NCBI GenBank assembly: GCA_022704145.1
Contig: JAKJGY010000015.1
Coordinates: 1-40,807 of the forward strand
Length of the DNA stretch: 40,807 nucleotides
DNA from: Verrucomicrobiota bacterium
GTDB lineage: Bacteria > Verrucomicrobiota > Kiritimatiellia > RFP12 > UBA1067
Direction: 5' to 3'
The translations under genes and the position numbers were made by a program. How positions within the stretch are numbered: the first letter of the stretch is position 1; each line of letters starts with the position of its first letter. The notes under the pieces are model-generated. The model saw only the letters and a program-made list of their open reading frames with translations. It had not been told where the DNA came from and searched no databases. Shown here one piece after another: positions 6,631 through 13,431 of the stretch.

Positions 6631-8107
6631 AGCTAAGGACCTCTTCTTGGGTGACGGTTAACGGATCCAGTTCGGCGACCAGCCCGCCCTGCCGCATGAC
6701 CAGCAGCCGGTCGGACAGCCTCAGCAGCTCGGGCATCTCGGAGGAGATCAGCAGCACGGCGCGCCCCTGCGCGGCCAGTGCCGCAATCAGGGCGTGCACC
6801 TCCGCCTTCGCGCCGATGTCGATGCCGCGCGTCGGCTCGTCAAGAATCACGATCTCGGGCTGCGCCAGCAGCGTCCGCGCGATCACCACCTTCTGCTGGT
6901 TGCCGCCGCTGAGCAGGCGCACCGCCTGACCCGCACCGTCCGCCTTGATGCCGTACCGGGCGGCGGCCTCGCCGGCCGCCGCCCGCTCCGCCGTCCGGCG
7001 CAGCAGCGGCCCCGGGCAGAGCTGCGGGAGCGCAGCCAGCGTGATGTTCTGCCAGACCGCCATCTGCGGCACCAGCCCGTAGCCGCGCCGGTCTTCGGTC
7101 ACCATCCCGATCCCGAGCCTCATCGCGTCGGACGGACGGCGTACGCGCACCGCCGCCCCGCGCACGCGGATCTCGCCTGCCTCGGCCGGCGCCAGCCCGA
7201 AAAGCGCGGCCGCCACCTCGCTGCGGCCCGCCCCCATCAGGCCGGCCAGCCCCACGACCTCGCCCCGCCGGATCTCAAAGCTCACGTCCCGGAACGCGCC
7301 TCCGCGCGACAGGCCCCGCACCACGAGGAGCGGCTCGCCCGCGTCAGCCCGTGGCCGCTGCGTGGCCAGGTGCCTCCAGCCGGACAGCTCGCGCCCCACC
7401 ATCAGCGCGATCAGCCGCGACTCGTCCAGCTCTCCCGCCGGAGCCGTCCTGACCAGGCAGCCGTCACGCAGCACCGTGATGCGGTCGGCGACGCGGAAGA
7501 CCTCGTCCATCTTGTGCGTGATATAGATGATGCCCACCCCGCGCGCCTTCAGGGCGGCGATCACGCGGAACAGCGCGGCGACCTCGCGGCCCGAGAGCGC
7601 GGCGGTCGGCTCGTCCATGATGACTGCGGCGGCGGCGGCCCCGAGGGCGCGCGCGATCTCGACCGTCTGCATGCCCGCCACGCTGAGGGTGCCCATGGGC
7701 GCGTCCACCGGCAGGTCGGCGTCCAGCAGCCCGAGCAGGCGGACGGCCTCTCGCCGCAGCGCGCGGCGGTCGACCGTGCCCGGCAGGCGGCCGCGCGGCT
7801 CGCGGCCCAGCAACAGGTTCTCCGCCACGCTCAGCCCGGGCACCGGCATCAGCTCCTGGTGGATCATGGCGATGCCGTTTCGCAGCGCCTCGTGCGGGCC
7901 GCGCAGGCGGACGGGTCGCCCGCGGACCAGCACCTCTCCCGCATCGGGCGCGTGCAGGCCGGCCAGGATCTTGACGAGCGTGGACTTGCCCGCGCCGTTC
8001 TCGCCCATCAGCGCGTGAACCTCACCGGCCGCAAGCTCAAAAGACACGCCGCGCAGCGCCTGCGCGCCGCCGAACGCCTTGCTGACCTCTTTCGCAGCCA
8101 GAATCAC
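6605..8107 (-). CDS. Sugar ABC transporter ATPase, two ABC domains (RbsA/MglA family)
   Basis: A 500-residue protein of two fused ATPase domains. The first has GENGAGKST (Walker A), LSVAGMQTVEIARAL (signature region) and VIMDEPTAAL (Walker B). The second has the degenerate Walker A GLMGAGRSEVA typical of RbsA/MglA, a good signature LSGGNQQKVVIARTL and VILDEPTRGIDIGAKAE. It powers uptake of the sugar bound by the lipoprotein of this operon. It starts with GTG, preceded by GAGGGG at a spacing of 9. It is the first gene of the minus-strand operon and is divergent from the FNT channel gene, with a 70-bp gap. Confidence 0.9.
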   Translation of the reverse strand: MILAAKEVSKAFGGAQALRGVSFELAAGEVHALMGENGAGKSTLVKILAGLHAPDAGEVLVRGRPVRLRGPHEALRNGIAMIHQELMPVPGLSVAENLLLGREPRGRLPGTVDRRALRREAVRLLGLLDADLPVDAPMGTLSVAGMQTVEIARALGAAAAAVIMDEPTAALSGREVAALFRVIAALKARGVGIIYITHKMDEVFRVADRITVLRDGCLVRTAPAGELDESRLIALMVGRELSGWRHLATQRPRADAGEPLLVVRGLSRGGAFRDVSFEIRRGEVVGLAGLMGAGRSEVAAALFGLAPAEAGEIRVRGAAVRVRRPSDAMRLGIGMVTEDRRGYGLVPQMAVWQNITLAALPQLCPGPLLRRTAERAAAGEAAARYGIKADGAGQAVRLLSGGNQQKVVIARTLLAQPEIVILDEPTRGIDIGAKAEVHALIAALAAQGRAVLLISSEMPELLRLSDRLLVMRQGGLVAELDPLTVTQEEVLSYAMPVRKA

Positions 8108-8131
8108 GCTTGTTATCCCCTCGCCTTTCCC

Positions 8132-8161
8132 TTGACTTTATCTTTCCGGTTCCTGTACTGT
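8132..8161 (+). promoter_or_regulatory. Possible promoter of the FNT channel gene
   Basis: In the 70-bp divergent gap there is TTGACT (8132-8137), an 18-bp spacer and TACTGT (8156-8161). CTTGAC (8131-8136) and GTCAAG (8160-8165) form inverted 6-bp arms around it. The -10 match is poor, so this is tentative. No clear ribosome binding site precedes the ATG at 8178. Confidence 0.3.
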
Positions 8162-8177
8162 CAAGCCGCGTCCTGCT

Positions 8178-9011
8178 ATGAAAGAAGCCGTCACCAACTC
8201 ATACGTCCCGGCCGACATGGCCCTGCGCGCGGAGGCCTCGGCCATTCGCAAGGCGAACCGCGATTTCGTCACCGCGTTCTTTCTCGCGGTGCAGGCCGGC
8301 TCGTTCATCGCCCTCGGCGCGGCCTTCTTCACCGCCGTGATCCACGACTCGGCGCTCGGCGCGGGCCTGACCCGGCTTGTCGGCGGCGTGGCCTTCTCGC
8401 TCGGCCTGATCCTGGTGGTCGTCGCGGGCGCGGACCTCTTCACCGGCGACACGCTGATGATCATGGGCTGCCTGAGCCGGAAGATCACGGTGCGGCAGAT
8501 GCTGCGGTGCTGGGCCTTCGTCTTCTGCGGCAACCTCGCGGGCGCGCTGGCCATCGTCTGGCTGGTCCACGCCAGCGGCCACTGGACCGCCAACGGCGCC
8601 GCCGTGGGCGTCAAGGCCCTGGCCATCGCCCAGGCGAAAATGGGCCTGACGTTCGGACAGGCGTTCAGTAGCGGCATGCTCTGCAACATCCTCGTCTGCC
8701 TGGCCATCTGGCTCTGCCACGCTTGCCGTTCGGTGACCGACAAGATTCTCGCGATCCTATTCCCCATCACCGCCTTTGTGGCCATGGGCTTCGAGCACTC
8801 GATCGCGAACATGTACTTCGTGCCGGCCGGACTGCTGCTTAAAGGCGAACCGACGGTCACGCGCCTCCTGCCGGGCGTCGACCTGTCAGGCCTCACGGCG
8901 GCCCGTTTCGCGCTCACGCACCTGCTTCCCGTGGCGATCGGCAACATGGTGGGCGGAGCCGTGTTCGTGGGCATGGTCTACTGGGTGCTCTACCTGCGTA
9001 AACGGGGCTGA
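8178..9011 (+). CDS. Formate/nitrite transporter (FNT) family channel
   Basis: A 277-residue membrane protein with six transmembrane segments. FNT signatures are visible: FTGDTLMI after the second to third helix, the short GMLCNILVCLAIW segment with its conserved asparagine, and GFEHSIANMYFVPAG. FNT proteins are pentameric channels for small monovalent anions such as formate, nitrite, hydrosulfide or lactate. Formate is an end product of sugar fermentation, which would fit the surrounding saccharide genes, though the ion is not provable. The gene stands alone between the ABC operon and the first GH-A gene. Confidence 0.88.
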   Translation: MKEAVTNSYVPADMALRAEASAIRKANRDFVTAFFLAVQAGSFIALGAAFFTAVIHDSALGAGLTRLVGGVAFSLGLILVVVAGADLFTGDTLMIMGCLSRKITVRQMLRCWAFVFCGNLAGALAIVWLVHASGHWTANGAAVGVKALAIAQAKMGLTFGQAFSSGMLCNILVCLAIWLCHACRSVTDKILAILFPITAFVAMGFEHSIANMYFVPAGLLLKGEPTVTRLLPGVDLSGLTAARFALTHLLPVAIGNMVGGAVFVGMVYWVLYLRKRG

Positions 9012-9091
9012 CCCTAGGGGCCATGCCCAGGCGCAGGCCCGCCCTATGGGGGCCAGTCCGCCGGTTGTGGCGCGCGACGGGAGGCGGCTGG

Positions 9092-9105
9092 GGCGCGATC
9101 GCGCC
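9092..9105. promoter_or_regulatory. Perfect palindrome upstream of the GH-A gene
   Basis: GGCGCGATCGCGCC is a perfect 14-bp palindrome, 27 bp before the ATG at 9133. It could be an operator, but in such GC-rich DNA chance is possible. Confidence 0.35.
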
Positions 9106-9132
9106 TGTCGGCCCAAGGCGAGGGGATGGGGT

Positions 9133-10611
9133 ATGCGTAAGCTCACGGGTTTCATTGTGGCGGTCGGTCTGATGGGCGGAGTCTCGGCGCAGGTGATCGA
9201 CAACACGGCGACGCGGGTGCAGACCACGCTCGATCCGGGAATGCGGCGGCTGGGGACGCTCGCGCCCAAGGGGGTGCGGGAGATCGGCACGTCGCGCTGG
9301 ACGCTCGGCTGCGAGACCATCGACCGCGAATACTCCGACTATCACGCCTTCAAGGAGTACCTGCCCGCACTGGGCATCCGGCGCATCCGCCTGCAAGGCG
9401 GCTGGGCGCGGACGGAGAAGGATCCGGGGATCTACGATTTCGCGTGGCTCGACGGCATCATCGACGACGCGCGCGACCGGGGGCTGGAGATCTGGCTGGA
9501 GACGAGCTACGGCAACCCGGCGTACCCCGGCGGCGGCGGGCGCACGCTGGCGGGCGGCATGCCGACCTCGGAGGAGGCGCTCAAGGCGTGGGACAAATGG
9601 GTGGGGCTGATGGCCGAGCGCTACAAGGGCAAGGTGCGCGACTGGAGCATGTGGAACGAGCCGGAGCTGAAGGGCGCCAACAGCCCGGAGGTCATCACGG
9701 CGTTCAACATCCGGACGGCGGAGATCATCAAGCGGGTGATCCCGGACGCGCGCATCGCGGCACTCTGCCTGTGCGCGCCCAAGGTCGAGATCATCGAGCC
9801 GTTCGTGAAGGCGCTCCAGGCCCAAGGGAAGACCGAGCTGTTCACGTGGATCGTCTACCACCACTACACGCGGAACCCGGACGAGAAATACGACGCCGTG
9901 GTCAAGGCGCAGGAGGTGGTCCGGGCGCACGCGCCGAACCTGCGGCTGTGGCAGGGCGAGTCCGGGACGCAGTCGGAGTGGTGCGAGTCGGGGGCGCTCT
10001 GCAAATATCCCTGGACCGAGCTGACGCAGGCCAAGTGGGTGGCGCGGCGGATGCTGGGCGACATCGGGCTTGGCGTAGACTCCTCGGTGTTCACCGCGGC
10101 AGACCTCGACTACCGCACGACGTCGTTCCACAACGGGCTGGTGCGCTACGGGCTGCTGAAGACCGCGGGCGCGGCAGAGCGGTTCCGGGTGCTCAAGGTC
10201 AAGCCGTCGTACTACACGGTGCAGAATGTGGTCTCGGTGTTTAACGACGCCCTGGAGCCGATCCCCGACTACCCGTGTGTGGCGGCGTGCGAGCGCCCGC
10301 TGGCGGTGTTCGGCCACCGCGACGTGAAGAGCGGGAGCCAGGTGTGCGTGTTCTGGGACAAGAGCGTCGTGCCGTCGAACCACAACGCCACCGTGCGCGC
10401 GACGCTTACGATCACGGGCGCGACGTTCGCCGAGCCGGTGTGGGTGGACACGCTCACGGGCGGCGTATACGCGTTTCCCAAGGAGCGCGTCTCGGCGGAG
10501 GGCGGCAAGACCGTCTTCCGCGACGTGCCGGTGTATGACGCGCCCGCGTTCCTCGCGGACCGGGCCCTGCTGAGCACGCTTCCCTGGCCCGCGCCCCACG
10601 CGGATCCTTAG
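9133..10611 (+). CDS. Secreted clan GH-A glycoside hydrolase (paralog of the LamG-GH gene)
   Basis: A 492-residue protein with a signal peptide (MRKLTGFIVAVGLMGGVSAQ). A TIM-barrel hydrolase region follows: RRIRLQGGWARTEKDPG (second strand), WSMWNEPELKG with the likely acid/base E176, and RLWQGESGTQ with the likely nucleophile E276. The two glutamates are 100 residues apart, as in its paralog at 18295-20961 (E419, E519). A C-terminal beta domain (about 400-480) resembles the sandwich that closes GH39/GH30-like enzymes. The family number is not certain. The ATG at 9133 was chosen for its signal peptide and the GAGGGG upstream; the open frame extends further but antisense to nothing functional. 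It probably cleaves an exported polysaccharide or its oligosaccharides. Confidence 0.78.
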   Translation: MRKLTGFIVAVGLMGGVSAQVIDNTATRVQTTLDPGMRRLGTLAPKGVREIGTSRWTLGCETIDREYSDYHAFKEYLPALGIRRIRLQGGWARTEKDPGIYDFAWLDGIIDDARDRGLEIWLETSYGNPAYPGGGGRTLAGGMPTSEEALKAWDKWVGLMAERYKGKVRDWSMWNEPELKGANSPEVITAFNIRTAEIIKRVIPDARIAALCLCAPKVEIIEPFVKALQAQGKTELFTWIVYHHYTRNPDEKYDAVVKAQEVVRAHAPNLRLWQGESGTQSEWCESGALCKYPWTELTQAKWVARRMLGDIGLGVDSSVFTAADLDYRTTSFHNGLVRYGLLKTAGAAERFRVLKVKPSYYTVQNVVSVFNDALEPIPDYPCVAACERPLAVFGHRDVKSGSQVCVFWDKSVVPSNHNATVRATLTITGATFAEPVWVDTLTGGVYAFPKERVSAEGGKTVFRDVPVYDAPAFLADRALLSTLPWPAPHADP

Positions 10612-10658
10612 CGAAGGCGAGTTCTGGCCTCCGAAGGATGAGAGGCCCGGTATCGCGT

Positions 10659-10683
10659 GGCACGGGCATCTTGCCTGTGCGCC
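10659..10683. repeat. Short inverted repeat of the GGCACGGGCA type
   Basis: GGCACGGGCA-TCT-TGCCTGTGCGCC forms a near-perfect stem. Translated, it gives GTGILPV on one strand and QDARAT on the other, peptides I associate from memory with a repeat scattered through PVC-group genomes. Confidence 0.6.
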
Positions 10684-10744
10684 AGTCCCCGCTCTCCAGA
10701 CCGACAGAAGTCGCGACCAAGTTTCTGCGACGCCCACACTCCTC

Positions 10745-10821
10745 CTCGTTCTCGTGCTCGTCCTCGTTCTCGTCCTCGTCCTCGATCCGGCCGCGTTTTC
10801 GAGGACGAGAACAAGGACGAG
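10745..10821 (-). repeat. Hexanucleotide repeat hairpin (CTCGTT type), copy 2
   Basis: Seven 6-bp units (10745-10786), a spacer, then a purine arm (10800-10821). The arms 10757-10778 and 10800-10821 pair at 21 of 22 positions around a 21-base loop. Relative to the copy at 1510-1599 the orientation is reversed. Confidence 0.75.
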
Positions 10822-11044
10822 TGGTGGCGGACAGCGGGAGGGGCGCTACGGTGGAGGCGGCGTCCCCGCCGCGTGCGGCGTATCTGAACGTGCCCCCCTT
10901 CCCCACTGAGAACGCACAACAGGATTGCTTACGGCCGGGACAAGGCTTATCCTTATCCCCGCACACTTGAACCGGGCGCCTCGCGGACGGCCTTAAGAAA
11001 AGGCGCGCAGGCGAGGCGCAGCCACAACGAAAGAGGGAACCAGG

Positions 11045-11911
11045 ATGAACAGTCAGGCGATTTCTGTCTCACGTCGGTCGTTTTTAGGCGGCGCGGCGGC
11101 GCTGGGCGCGGCGGCGCTGGCTCCCGCCAAGCTGTTTGGCGCGGAAGCCAAGCCGAACTCCTGTTTCGGCGGCGTGCAGATCGGCACGATCACCTACAGT
11201 TTCCGCTCGATGCCCAAGGGCGCCGAGGCGGTGCTGCAGCATGTGCTCGGCTGCGGTCTCAGCTCGATCGAGCTGATGGGCGACGTGGTCGAGTCGTTCG
11301 CCGGCAATGACCTGGAAAAGGTCGCGGCGCTGAAGAAGATGTACGCGGACGCGGGCGTCGGCATCCACATCGTCAAGTTCGGCAACATCGGCGACGCCAA
11401 GGTGACGGACGAGAAGATCGAGTACTACTTCAACGTGGCCAAGGCGCTGGGCGCCAAAGCCATCACGCGCGAGATCAGCGAGGAGGCGGCCAAGCGCCTC
11501 GGGCCGCTCGCGGACCGCCACGGCGTGAAGGTCGCGTTCCACAACCACACGCAGATCAACGCGACGACCTACGACGGGGCGATCCTGTCGTACGGCAAGA
11601 ACCTCGCGATCAACCTCGACATCGGCCACTATGTGGCGGCGAACGCGGACTGCGTCCTGGCGCTCATCGAGAAATACCGCGACCGCATCTACAGCCTGCA
11701 CCTCAAGGACCGCAAGAGCAAGGCGAACGGCGGCGCCAACATGCCGTTCGGCGAGGGCGACACGCCGGTCGTCGGGGCGCTGCAGCTCCTGAAGAAAGCC
11801 AAGCTGCCGATCTTCGCCGACATCGAACTGGAGTACAAGATTCCCGAAGGCTCCGACGCGGTCAAAGAGGTCGCCAAGTGCGTCCAGTACTGCAAGCAGG
11901 CCCTGGCGTAA
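11045..11911 (+). CDS. Tat-exported sugar phosphate isomerase/epimerase-like protein (xylose isomerase-like TIM barrel)
   Basis: A 288-residue protein with a twin-arginine signal (SRRSFLGGAAALGAAA) within the first 35 residues. The mature part is an AP-endonuclease-2/xylose-isomerase-like TIM barrel. Metal ligands are visible: IELMG early, FHNHTQ, NLDIGHYVA, LHLKDR and DIELEY near the end. Such barrels isomerise or epimerise keto sugars, or act as dehydratases on inositol-type substrates. Export by Tat implies a cofactor or metal loaded in the cytoplasm. GAGGGA precedes the ATG. The next gene, another Tat-exported sugar enzyme, starts 61 bp later, so they are probably one operon acting on sugars in the periplasm. 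Confidence 0.8.
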   Translation: MNSQAISVSRRSFLGGAAALGAAALAPAKLFGAEAKPNSCFGGVQIGTITYSFRSMPKGAEAVLQHVLGCGLSSIELMGDVVESFAGNDLEKVAALKKMYADAGVGIHIVKFGNIGDAKVTDEKIEYYFNVAKALGAKAITREISEEAAKRLGPLADRHGVKVAFHNHTQINATTYDGAILSYGKNLAINLDIGHYVAANADCVLALIEKYRDRIYSLHLKDRKSKANGGANMPFGEGDTPVVGALQLLKKAKLPIFADIELEYKIPEGSDAVKEVAKCVQYCKQALA

Positions 11912-11921
11912 GAGTGGGGCT

Positions 11922-11956
11922 TGGAATGGTGGGATGGTGAAATGGTGGAGTGATGG
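11922..11956 (+). repeat. Octanucleotide TGGAATGG-type tandem repeat
   Basis: TGGAATGG, TGGGATGG, TGAAATGG, then a degenerate unit, in the 61-bp gap between the two Tat-exported enzyme genes. Open frames reading through it give tryptophan-rich peptides, which argues for starting the next gene downstream of it. Confidence 0.6.
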
Positions 11957-11972
11957 AGCGAAAGGGCGTCAC

Positions 11973-13352
11973 ATGAAGAGTCAGCCTCAAGGTGCGGCCA
12001 AGCTGTCGCGCCGCTCGTTTCTGGGTTCGGCCGCCGCGGCGGGCGCGGCGTTCTCGATCGTGCCGCGGCACGTGGTGGCGCGCTCGGGCCAACTGGCGCC
12101 GAGCGACAAGCTGAACATCGGCTGCATCGGCGTCGGCGGCATGCAGGGCGCCAGCGACGTGAATAACGTCAGCAGCGAGAACATCTACGCCCTTTGCGAC
12201 GTGGACGAGACCTTCCTGAACAAGTCGGCGGGGAAGTACGCGCAGGCCAAGAAGTATCGTGACTTCCGCGAGCTGCTGGACAAGGAGCACAAGAGCCTCG
12301 ACGCCGTGACGATCACGATCCCCGACCACATGCACGCGACCGCCGCACTGTGGGCGATGGAGCGGGGCCTGCACGTGCACTGCCAGAAGCCGCTGGCGCA
12401 GAGCGTGTGGGAGTGCCGCCAGCTCGCGAAGGCGGCGCAGAAGTACAAGGTGGCCACACAGATGGGCAACCAGGGCTACTCGCACCCGGCGACGCGCATC
12501 GCGTGCGAGACGATCTGGAATGGCGACCTGGGCGAGATCAAGGAGGTCCACGGCATGAGCGGCGGCGGCTTCGCGCGCGGCGTCAAGGCGTGGCCGGCCA
12601 AGGAGGAGCTGCCGCGCACGCTGGACTGGGAGCTGTGGACCGGCCGCGCGGCGCTGCGCGACTACAGCCCGAAAATCGCGCCGATCCAGTGGCGCGGCTT
12701 CATCGACTACGGCACGCAGATGATCGGCGACTGGGGCGTGCACATCATGGGCCCGGCCAACTGGGGCCTGCAGCTCGCGGATCCGCTCAGCGTGGAGTGC
12801 ATCGCGGTCGACGAGGTCAACGAGGTGACCTACCCGCACTACGCGTGCCGCTTCGAGTTCGGCGAGCGACCGAACCCGCATGTGCCCGGCGGCAAGATGC
12901 CCCCCGTGACGGTCTACTGGTACGAGGGCAAGATGTGCGGCAAGTTCCAGGCTCCGGAGGGGCTGACGCCTGAAGACGTGAAGCCCTACAACGAGGTCTT
13001 TGTCGGAACCAAGGGCTTCATGGGCACGACCGGCCGCGGCGAAGGCGTGCGCCTGATCCCCGAGGCCAAGATGAAGGACTACAAGAAGCCGCCCGAGGTC
13101 ATCGAGCGCTCGCCGGGGCACTTCAAGGACTGGATCCGCGCCTGCAAGGGCGGCCCGGCGGCCTGCTCGAACTTCGGCATCTCCGCCGCGTTCACAGAGT
13201 GGATGCTGCTCGGCACGATCTGCTGGCGCTTCCCTAACCAGAAGCTGCTGTGGGACGCCAAGAACCTGCGCTTCACCAACAGCGAGCAGGCCAGCGCCTT
13301 CGTCAAGCCCCACTTCCGCAAAGGGTGGGAGCTGAAGGAGGTTTCGGTCTAG
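11973..13352 (+). CDS. Tat-exported Gfo/Idh/MocA family oxidoreductase
   Basis: A 459-residue protein with a twin-arginine signal (SRRSFLGSAAAAGAAF). A Rossmann NAD(P)-binding motif follows at about residues 47-60 (NIGCIGVGGMQGAS). The conserved lysine segment is HCQKPLAQS, where QKP replaces the usual EKP; this variant is common in Tat-exported members as I recall. The C-terminal alpha/beta domain includes GDWGVHIMGPANW and binds the sugar. These enzymes oxidise or reduce a sugar hydroxyl, often carrying a tightly bound NAD(P). The ATG at 11973 has AAGGG 8 bp upstream; the longer frame starts in the TGG repeat. With the preceding isomerase-like gene it suggests oxidation-isomerisation of sugars outside the cytoplasm. 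Confidence 0.88.
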   Translation: MKSQPQGAAKLSRRSFLGSAAAAGAAFSIVPRHVVARSGQLAPSDKLNIGCIGVGGMQGASDVNNVSSENIYALCDVDETFLNKSAGKYAQAKKYRDFRELLDKEHKSLDAVTITIPDHMHATAALWAMERGLHVHCQKPLAQSVWECRQLAKAAQKYKVATQMGNQGYSHPATRIACETIWNGDLGEIKEVHGMSGGGFARGVKAWPAKEELPRTLDWELWTGRAALRDYSPKIAPIQWRGFIDYGTQMIGDWGVHIMGPANWGLQLADPLSVECIAVDEVNEVTYPHYACRFEFGERPNPHVPGGKMPPVTVYWYEGKMCGKFQAPEGLTPEDVKPYNEVFVGTKGFMGTTGRGEGVRLIPEAKMKDYKKPPEVIERSPGHFKDWIRACKGGPAACSNFGISAAFTEWMLLGTICWRFPNQKLLWDAKNLRFTNSEQASAFVKPHFRKGWELKEVSV

Positions 13353-13431
13353 GCGGGCTCAGGCCGGGACGGACGGGATCTCGTAGCCCTTGCTCATGAT
13401 CTCCTGCAGCCTACGGAAGCGAGGGCGGCGT

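Larger units (their letters stand above)
10612..11044. other. 433-bp intergenic region with two hairpin-forming repeats
   Basis: No gene is supported. It contains an imperfect inverted repeat (10659-10683) and a long hairpin of hexanucleotide units (10745-10821), both downstream of the GH-A gene where transcription may end. A GAGGG ribosome binding site lies just before the next gene. No convincing promoter was found. Confidence 0.5.

Noticed and set aside
6794-8671. A 625-residue open frame on the plus strand
   Set aside because: It lies over the ABC ATPase gene and out of frame through the FNT gene, with non-protein-like composition.
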